NCBI GenBank assembly: GCA_964386505.1
Contig: CAYLSM010000086.1
Location: 1-16,859 of the forward strand
Source of the DNA: JAJFUG01 sp964386505
GTDB taxonomy: Bacteria > Gemmatimonadota > Glassbacteria > GWA2-58-10
Length of the DNA: 16,859 nucleotides
Reading direction: 5' to 3'
Part shown: positions 1 through 5,969 of the stretch, in pieces
Numbering within the stretch: position 1 is the first letter of the stretch
Layout: each line of letters opens with the position of its first letter
Program-made: the position numbers and the translations under genes
Notes under the pieces: generated by a model
The model's database searches: none
Seen by the model: only the letters and a program-made list of their open reading frames with translations
Told to the model about the DNA's origin: nothing

Positions 1-708
1 AACGCGCGGGTGACCAACCGCGGGGATGCGGCGGCGAAAAACGTGACGGTCCGTTTCTGGGACGGCGACCCGTCACTGGGCGGAGTGGAGATAGGACACA
101 GCGTGATCTCCGAGTTGTCTGCCGGAGCGAGCGCCCGGGCCGGGGTGCCCTGGCGTGCCGAGAAACTCCATCTTGGGGCGAGCCACGGCATCTCGCTGGC
201 CAGCCACGCCGGGGTGCCGGGCTACGTGCACAACACGATTTTCGTGCGGGTGGAGCCGGAAGAGGGAACCACGGAGAGTGACACGGGCAACAACACTACC
301 AGCCGCGAGATCACGGTCTACAACAAGGCCAACCTGGTGCTGGTCGATCCCTCCTTTGTCACTTTCTCCCGCAGCGGCGACAGGGTGCATCTCTGCGCCC
401 TGGTGCGCAACCAGAACCTCTACGGCTGGCTGACCCGGGCGCGCGAGGCGCGGGACGTGGCCGTGCGTTTCTATGACCGTCAGCCGGTGGAGGGCCGTCT
501 GGATGCCCACCTGATCGGTGAGGCGGTGATCCCGCAGATCGCGCCGGGCGAGTTCGGCGCGGCGGAGGTGGACTGGGATGTGAGCGGCCTGAGCGGCAAT
601 CACCGGGTCTACGTGGTGGTCGACCCGTTCGACCGCATCCCGGAGGTCTGGCAGACCTCCCGCGGCAAGTACATGCAGATCAAGAAAGATATCGACCTAT
701 CGGAGTGA
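1..708 (+). CDS. CARDB-repeat extracellular protein, C-terminal part (5' partial)
   Basis: The reading frame is open from base 1, with no stop before the first possible internal start (GTG at 10), so this is the 3' end of a longer gene. Two CARDB-like beta-sandwich repeats can be seen. The first begins VTNRGDAAAKNVTVRFWDGD and ends near SDTGNNTTSREITVYN. The second runs from about VHLCALVRNQN to DPFDRIPEVWQTSRGKYMQI. CARDB (cell-adhesion-related, bacterial) repeats are usually found in exported or surface proteins, often as stalks next to enzymatic or binding domains. Here the catalytic or anchoring part, if any, lies outside the window. The following gene starts only 43 bp after the stop and has its own ribosome binding site, so co-transcription is likely. 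No function can be assigned from the fragment. Confidence 0.75.
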   Translation, partial: NARVTNRGDAAAKNVTVRFWDGDPSLGGVEIGHSVISELSAGASARAGVPWRAEKLHLGASHGISLASHAGVPGYVHNTIFVRVEPEEGTTESDTGNNTTSREITVYNKANLVLVDPSFVTFSRSGDRVHLCALVRNQNLYGWLTRAREARDVAVRFYDRQPVEGRLDAHLIGEAVIPQIAPGEFGAAEVDWDVSGLSGNHRVYVVVDPFDRIPEVWQTSRGKYMQIKKDIDLSE

Positions 709-751
709 GAACGCGCGTGGTGGCCCGGCCGCCCCGCCAAGGAGTGAGAGT

Positions 752-1915
752 ATGATGACATCCCGGCAGCGCATGCTGGCCGCCCTGGAGCGGCGTGTCC
801 CGGACCGTCTGCCCGCCACCACGCACCATATCATGCCCAGTTTCCTGGAGGACCGTCTGCCGGGCCTGGACACGCAGGGCTTCTTTGACCGTTTCGGCCT
901 GGATGCCCTCACCTGGACCGTGCCGCACCGCCCGGACCCGTCGAAAGGCCAGTACTACGACCCGCAGCAGGGCGAGCCGGGTTTCCTGGAAAGCCGCCGT
1001 GTGGCGAGCGACAACTGGCGTGTGCTGGAGGAGGACGTGCCAGGCCACGAGTACCGGACCACGCGCTACCGCATCGTGACCCCGCGCGGCGAGCTGACCT
1101 GCGTGCTGCAGGGAGACCGTCACACCACCTGGGTCAGCGAGCACCTGATCAAGGAGAAGAAGGACATCGAGCTGATCGCCGACTACGCCACCGCGCCGCT
1201 GTGCGATGTGGTGGCGGTGAACCGCGTGGCGGAGGAGTTCGGCGAGCGGGGCCTTGTGCGCGGGCATATCTGCTGCTTCGACATCTACGGCCAGCCTGGC
1301 TGCTGGCAGGACGCCTCCTGCCTGGTGGGCACCGAGCGGCTGATCATGGAGACTTTCGACGATCCGGAGTGGGTCCACGCGCTGCTGGAAGTGCTGCAGG
1401 CACGCAAGCAAGTGTTCGTGAAATCCCTGGCGGGGGCGCGCTACGACCTGCTGGAACTGGGCGGCGGAGCGGCCAGCAGCACGGTGATCTCGCCCGGGAT
1501 GTTCGAACAGTTCGTCGCACCCTACGACAGCGAGCTGATCGAGCTGGCCCACGCGGCCGGCCAGCGGATTGTCTACCACCTGTGCGGTGGGATCATGCCG
1601 CTTCTGGAGCTGGCGGCGGGCATGGGGCCAGATGCCCTGGAGACTTTCACCCCGCCTGAGATGGGTGCGGATGCCCGTCTGGCCGAGGCCAAGGAGCGTA
1701 TCGGCGGCAAGGTCTGCATGATCGGAGGGTTCGACCAGGTGCATTTTTTCACCGGCTGCACGCCGGACGAGACCGCAGCCGAGGTGCGGCGCTGTTTCGA
1801 GGCCGCGGGTGACGGCGGCGGCTATATTCTTTGTCCATCGGACCATTTTTTCGACGCCGAGCCGGAGTGCCTGGAGGCTTACGCCTCCGCCGCGGCGTCC
1901 TGCCTGTACGACTGA
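752..1915 (+). CDS. URO-D superfamily protein, corrinoid methyltransferase (MtaA/CmuA)-like
   Basis: This is a 387-residue protein starting at ATG 752, with AAGGAG at 739-744 seven bases upstream. The fold family is uroporphyrinogen decarboxylase (URO-D). The C-terminal half shows YHLCGG, then VCMIGGFDQVHFF and GGYILCPSDHFF. H276, C278 and C361 match the H-x-C...C zinc-ligand pattern of the MtaA/CmuA methyltransferase branch, in which zinc activates a thiol that accepts a methyl group from a corrinoid protein. True HemE enzymes do not use such a site. No corrinoid-binding protein is seen nearby, so the methyl donor or acceptor is unknown. Similar URO-D-like genes are common beside glycoside hydrolases in environmental bacteria and mostly have no tested function. 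It sits 20 bp before a small membrane-protein gene and a symporter, apparently in one operon. The family call is firm; the methyltransferase role is inference. Confidence 0.85.
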   Translation: MMTSRQRMLAALERRVPDRLPATTHHIMPSFLEDRLPGLDTQGFFDRFGLDALTWTVPHRPDPSKGQYYDPQQGEPGFLESRRVASDNWRVLEEDVPGHEYRTTRYRIVTPRGELTCVLQGDRHTTWVSEHLIKEKKDIELIADYATAPLCDVVAVNRVAEEFGERGLVRGHICCFDIYGQPGCWQDASCLVGTERLIMETFDDPEWVHALLEVLQARKQVFVKSLAGARYDLLELGGGAASSTVISPGMFEQFVAPYDSELIELAHAAGQRIVYHLCGGIMPLLELAAGMGPDALETFTPPEMGADARLAEAKERIGGKVCMIGGFDQVHFFTGCTPDETAAEVRRCFEAAGDGGGYILCPSDHFFDAEPECLEAYASAAASCLYD

Positions 1916-1935
1916 CAGCGGCAAGGAGGTTCACC

Positions 1936-2064
1936 ATGCGCTGGATCGAGATGTTCTGCTACGGCTTTGTCCTCACGGTCATAGTCCTGATCGCCCGCGG
2001 TGCAATTAAGGCTTTTATCGATTTTCAGCACGGCCGTCATCACGAAAAACAACAGGGGCAATAA
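1936..2064 (+). CDS. 42-residue single-span membrane protein before the symporter
   Basis: This is a short open frame with ATG at 1936 and TAA at 2062-2064. A textbook Shine-Dalgarno sequence, AAGGAGGT, lies at 1923-1930, five bases upstream. It is the best ribosome binding site in the window and strongly supports translation. The product starts MRWIEMFCYGFVLTVIVLIA. Residues about 6-21 form a hydrophobic span. The rest is a basic, His/Gln-rich tail (RGAIKAFIDFQHGRHHEKQQ). It lies between the URO-D-like gene and the SSS symporter. Some symporters of this superfamily have small membrane partners encoded next to them (for example DUF4212 and YhdT/PanF pairs), so a symporter-accessory role is plausible, but no homology to those partners is evident. 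The same frame stays open further upstream, but only this start has a ribosome binding site. Confidence 0.7.
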   Translation: MRWIEMFCYGFVLTVIVLIARGAIKAFIDFQHGRHHEKQQGQ

Positions 2065-2087
2065 ATACTTTCTTAATGCTGGCTACC

Positions 2088-2106
2088 TCGGACCGCTGTT
2101 GTCCGA
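2088..2106 (+). other. Small hairpin between the small ORF and the symporter gene
   Basis: TCGGAC (2088-2093) and GTCCGA (2101-2106) are exact inverted repeats separated by seven bases. No U-run follows, so this is not an intrinsic terminator. It may stabilise or process the operon mRNA between the small ORF and the symporter gene, or be chance. The surrounding 79-bp gap (2065-2143) is AT-richer than the genes and otherwise holds only the symporter's GGAGAA ribosome binding site at 2135-2140. Confidence 0.3.
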
Positions 2107-2143
2107 TATCCTGAATACCGGCTTAAAATAACCTGGAGAAAAG

Positions 2144-3799
2144 ATGATCGGCGGCTATGACATTGCGATAATTTTCGTCTGGCTGGCCCTGATGCTGGCC
2201 CTGGGCAAATACCTGGCGCGCAGCGTCTCGAACACGGATGATTTCTATCTGGCCAACCGCGCCATGCCGGTGACCCTGGTGATCTGCGCCCTGGGCGGCT
2301 GCAACCTGGGGATGTACAATTTCCTGGCCGAGGCGGGCAACGCCGCCCAGCAGGGCGTGAGCATCATCTGGCACGAGTGGACCGGCAACATGGCGTTCGC
2401 TTTCGCTGGGCTGTTCATCCTGCCGGCGTTCCGGCGGCTCAAGCTGACCACCGTGCCGGAGTTCATGGGCCTGCGCTACGGCCCCAAGGCCCACACGCTG
2501 ACCGCTTTCATGTACTCGCTCAAGAGCGCCGCCAAGCTGAGCACGATGATGTACATGGGCGCCTACGCCGCCTCCATAATCATCCCGCAGCTCAATTTCT
2601 ATGTCTGGATCTGCATTTTCGCGCTGGTGGTGGGGGTTTACACCTATGAGGGCGGGATGGTCAGCCTGATTTTCACCTCGGCCGCCCAGTTCATCATGAT
2701 CCTGATCGCCTCGCTGATCGGCTACTCCTTTATCGCGGCCAAGGTCGGCGGGCTGCCCGGGATAGTGGAAAAGCTGCCGGCGGAGATGATGAATTTCGTG
2801 CCGGCCCAAGGCAAGTTCGACTACAAGTTCATCATCGCCATCCTGTTCCTTGGGGTGAATGCCTGGACCTGCGACCAGAGCATGCTGCAGCGCTCGTTCG
2901 GCTCCAAGAACGTCAAGACCCTGGTGCGGGCCATGGTGCTGACCGGCATAGTTCTCACGCCCATCAACCCGTTCCATTTCTTCTCCGGTCTGGCCGCGCG
3001 CATCCTGGTCCCCGAGGCCCCCTCGATGAGCGTGGACGCGATCATGATCCAGCTCTACACCAGCCTCATCCCCACGATCTTCCTGGGGCTGTTCATCGCC
3101 GGGCTGCTCTCCGGGCAGCTCTCCGTGATCGGGGCCGAGCTGAACGCCGGGGCCACGGTCCTGGCCCAGGACATCTGGCAGCGCTGGCGCCGGACCGAGC
3201 CCAGCCCGCAGCAGAAACTGCGCTTCTCGCGCCTGATGACCCTGTTGATGACCGGCCTGATGCTGTTCGGCTCGATCCTGGTGCTCAAAGTCGGCTCGGT
3301 GGTGGATGTATTTCTGTCGATCATCGGCATTTTCGACACGCCGATTTTCGTGATCGCGATCCTCTACGGTCTCAAAGTCCGGCGGATCAACCAGGCCGGG
3401 GCGATCGCCGGCTACCTGGGCGGCGCGGTCTGCGGCGGAGCGGCGCGTTGGGCCTGCATGGCCTACAACCTGCCGGACTACCTTTTTTATACCACGGTCT
3501 CGGCGTTCCTCGGCGCGGCGATTATCGCGCTGGTGGTGAGCCTTTTCTTCGCCCCGCCCGACCGCGCCAAGATCGACGCCCTATACGAGCGCGAGCAGGA
3601 GGAGGACAAGGACTGGTACCATATCATCCCGCGCTCGGTGCCGGGTAAGATAACCCTGGGCCTGATCATCGCCGGTGCGGCGCTGTTCTTCGCCGGGATT
3701 CTGATCGGCGGAGCGGGCGGGGCGCACGCCTCGCTGCTGGCCGTGGGCGGTATGGTCGTCTATTTCGTGGGCTGCGGAGCACGTCTGCTTTTCGATTGA
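2144..3799 (+). CDS. Sodium:solute symporter family (SSS) transporter
   Basis: This is a 551-residue polytopic inner-membrane protein with roughly 13-14 hydrophobic spans, starting at ATG 2144 after GGAGAA (2135-2140). Family features include the N-terminal AIIFVWLALMLALGKYLA span, DDFYLANRAMP, TVPEFMGLRYG, YTYEGGM (the YTxxGG signature) and GLLSGQLSVIGAELNAGATV, which corresponds to the region around the Na2 site. SSS proteins couple Na+ or H+ entry to uptake of sugars, amino acids, vitamins or organic acids. The substrate cannot be read from sequence, but its place directly before an alpha-galactosidase gene (25 bp gap) suggests a galactoside or other sugar. The residue after T178, normally Asp in the T-D-x-x-Q motif, is Ser179 here. 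Length and topology are otherwise ordinary for the family. Confidence 0.88.
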   Translation: MIGGYDIAIIFVWLALMLALGKYLARSVSNTDDFYLANRAMPVTLVICALGGCNLGMYNFLAEAGNAAQQGVSIIWHEWTGNMAFAFAGLFILPAFRRLKLTTVPEFMGLRYGPKAHTLTAFMYSLKSAAKLSTMMYMGAYAASIIIPQLNFYVWICIFALVVGVYTYEGGMVSLIFTSAAQFIMILIASLIGYSFIAAKVGGLPGIVEKLPAEMMNFVPAQGKFDYKFIIAILFLGVNAWTCDQSMLQRSFGSKNVKTLVRAMVLTGIVLTPINPFHFFSGLAARILVPEAPSMSVDAIMIQLYTSLIPTIFLGLFIAGLLSGQLSVIGAELNAGATVLAQDIWQRWRRTEPSPQQKLRFSRLMTLLMTGLMLFGSILVLKVGSVVDVFLSIIGIFDTPIFVIAILYGLKVRRINQAGAIAGYLGGAVCGGAARWACMAYNLPDYLFYTTVSAFLGAAIIALVVSLFFAPPDRAKIDALYEREQEEDKDWYHIIPRSVPGKITLGLIIAGAALFFAGILIGGAGGAHASLLAVGGMVVYFVGCGARLLFD

Positions 3800-3824
3800 G
3801 CACAGGCAAGGAAAGGATCGGGCA

Positions 3825-5918
3825 ATGGATTTCAAAACTTCTCGCACGGAAAACGGCCTGCGCATACTGAGCGGTTCGCTGCGCCTGGATGTGGATAGCT
3901 CCCTGGCGCTGCGTCCGTCCCTGGCGGATGGCGGCGGGGGCTGGCTCTGCCCGGTGACCGCCGAGACCCCGCTCGCCCCGGCGTTCTACCTTCAGCTCGA
4001 GGGCCTTGCGGTGACCGCTTTCCGCGCCGACTGGGAGCGCACCGAGGTCTGCCAGGTGGGCTCAAGCCTGGGGCCGGGCAACCGGGTGGTGCTGCACGGC
4101 GCGGCCGAGCAGTACGGCCACCCGCTGTACCCGGGTCTGAAAATTGGCGTGAAACTGGAGCTGGAGTTCTACGAGCGTTTCCACTCGGCTTTCGTGGGCG
4201 CGGCCGAGTTTACCAACCTGGGGGCCCGCACCTACCGCATCGACCGTCTGGCCGGCAGCCACTACCGTCTGGACCGCCGTCTCCTGGAGCCCGAGGCCGC
4301 GCCCTGGGCGTTTGCCAGCTATCATGGGGCGGCCTGGCGCTGGGGCACCGACTATGAGGTGGTCTGGCTGGACAGCCGTTTCAGCCGTCAGAATTTCATG
4401 GGCCTGGGCGAGCTGACCGGCGCGGGCGGCGAGGGCGGCGGCACCCCGCTGGTCGACCTCTGGTCGCCGCAAGTAGGCCTGGCCGTGGCCAGCGCCGAGC
4501 CGCGGCCGGAGTGGATCAGCCTGCCGGTGAGCGCCGGCCGGGACGGTCTGGTGGAACTGTGCGTGGAGGAAATCCCCGAGGCGCGACTGGGTCAGAAAAC
4601 AACGCTCGGCCCCGGCGAGAGCCTGCGCACGATCCGCTCGCTCACGGTGCTGCACAGGCTGGATTTCCATGACGCCCTGCGCACCTACGCCGATATCCTG
4701 CGCTCCCAGGGTGTGGCCATTCCGCTCACCTCGCCCGCTGCCTGCCACGAGCCGTACTGGAAAAGCTGGGGTTTCGGCCTGGATTTCACCCAGGAGCAGA
4801 TTTTCGGAGCAATTCCGGAGCTTAAAGAGTTCGGCATCCGCACCGCACTGCTGGATGACGGCTGGTTCGTGCACTACGGCGACTGGGACCCGCACCCGGC
4901 GCCGGGCAAGTTCCCGGGCGGCGAGAAAGACCTGCACGAGTTCACCCGGCGCATGCAGGCCGAGGGGTTCAAGATCGGCCTTTGGTGGTATCCACAGGGG
5001 GTCAGCCCCGACAGCCGTCTGGCCGCCGAGCACCCGGACTGGCTGATCCGGCGCGAGGACGGCTCTTTCCCCACCTGTCAGCGCGGCCTCTACTACCTGT
5101 GCGCCGACTGCCCCGAGGCGGTGGAGTACTTGCGCGGCCTGACCACCAAGATCATGGGCGACTGGGGTTTCGACTCGCTCTACCTCGACACCACCGGTCT
5201 GAGCGCCGCGCCGCCCTGTTTCAACCCGGCCCACGCCCACAGCTCGCCCCTGGACAGTTACCGCAACCAGTACAAGCTGTTCCGCGCGATCTATGAGACC
5301 GCTCGCGAGCTGAAAAATGGCTGCATGATCGAGATGTGCATCTGCGGTATTCCCCACGACCCGTTCAAGATGCCCTACTACAACCTGGCCAACTCCTCCG
5401 ACCCGGTCAACCTGAACCAGGTCCGCCGCCGGATCAAGGTGGAAAAAGCTTTCCGCGGGCCCTCTTTCGCCGTGGGCGACTGCTACCAGATACCGATCCA
5501 CGAGTGGGAGGGCTGGTCATGCCCGGAGTCGTTCGAGAGCGCGCTGGGCACCGGGGCGCAGGCCACAACCCTGTACTCGAAGCTCAGCCCCGCGCAGCTC
5601 GAGAAATGGAAACGCTGGTTCGGCCTGTACCGCGAGCTGGGACTGTCCAGCGGCGAGTACCTGAACCTCTACGACCTGGCTTGGGACAAGCCCGAGGCGC
5701 ACGTGGTGCGAAAAGGCGAGCGGCTGTATTTCGGTTTCTTCGCCGAACGCTGGAGCCGGGCCACGCCGTTGACCCTGCGCGGCCTGGAGCCGGGCCGGGT
5801 CTACCGTGCGCGGGACTATGCCGACGGGCGTGACCTGGGCACGGTGAGGGCAGAGAAGCCTGTCCTGGCCGTGGCGTTCCGGGAGAGCCTGCTGGTCGAG
5901 CTGACCCCACAGCCGTGA
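3825..5918 (+). CDS. GH36-type alpha-galactosidase, cytoplasmic
   Basis: This is a 697-residue glycoside hydrolase with ATG at 3825, preceded by AAAGGA at 3812-3817. There is no signal peptide, so it should be cytoplasmic and act on imported oligosaccharides. The N-terminal 300 or so residues look like the beta-supersandwich of GH36. The TIM barrel follows: EPYWKSWGFGLDFT, TALLDDGWF (D344, D345), KIGLWWYPQGVSPDS, then FDSLYLDTTG with D455 as the likely nucleophile. MCICGIPHDPF and NLANSSDPVN follow, with D526 as the likely acid/base. A C-terminal beta domain ends the protein. Spacing and order fit retaining alpha-galactosidases of clan GH-D, although the classic K-x-D nucleophile motif reads LYLD here. 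It could act on another alpha-galactoside or on alpha-N-acetylgalactosaminide. It follows the symporter by 25 bp and precedes a lipoprotein gene by 51 bp. Confidence 0.85.
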   Translation: MDFKTSRTENGLRILSGSLRLDVDSSLALRPSLADGGGGWLCPVTAETPLAPAFYLQLEGLAVTAFRADWERTEVCQVGSSLGPGNRVVLHGAAEQYGHPLYPGLKIGVKLELEFYERFHSAFVGAAEFTNLGARTYRIDRLAGSHYRLDRRLLEPEAAPWAFASYHGAAWRWGTDYEVVWLDSRFSRQNFMGLGELTGAGGEGGGTPLVDLWSPQVGLAVASAEPRPEWISLPVSAGRDGLVELCVEEIPEARLGQKTTLGPGESLRTIRSLTVLHRLDFHDALRTYADILRSQGVAIPLTSPAACHEPYWKSWGFGLDFTQEQIFGAIPELKEFGIRTALLDDGWFVHYGDWDPHPAPGKFPGGEKDLHEFTRRMQAEGFKIGLWWYPQGVSPDSRLAAEHPDWLIRREDGSFPTCQRGLYYLCADCPEAVEYLRGLTTKIMGDWGFDSLYLDTTGLSAAPPCFNPAHAHSSPLDSYRNQYKLFRAIYETARELKNGCMIEMCICGIPHDPFKMPYYNLANSSDPVNLNQVRRRIKVEKAFRGPSFAVGDCYQIPIHEWEGWSCPESFESALGTGAQATTLYSKLSPAQLEKWKRWFGLYRELGLSSGEYLNLYDLAWDKPEAHVVRKGERLYFGFFAERWSRATPLTLRGLEPGRVYRARDYADGRDLGTVRAEKPVLAVAFRESLLVELTPQP

Positions 5919-5941
5919 GATGTCTGCAAGATAACTGTCGG

Positions 5942-5958
5942 GCCGGACATATTCCGGC
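5942..5958 (+). promoter_or_regulatory. Hairpin just upstream of the lipoprotein start
   Basis: GCCGGA (5942-5947) and TCCGGC (5953-5958) are perfect inverted repeats with the five-base loop CATAT. The element ends directly against the purine-rich GGGAGAG ribosome-binding region of the gene starting at 5970. No U-run follows, so it is not a terminator. It could tune translation of the lipoprotein or mark an RNA processing site within the operon. This is inference from position only. Confidence 0.3.
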
Positions 5959-5969
5959 GGGAGAGAAAA

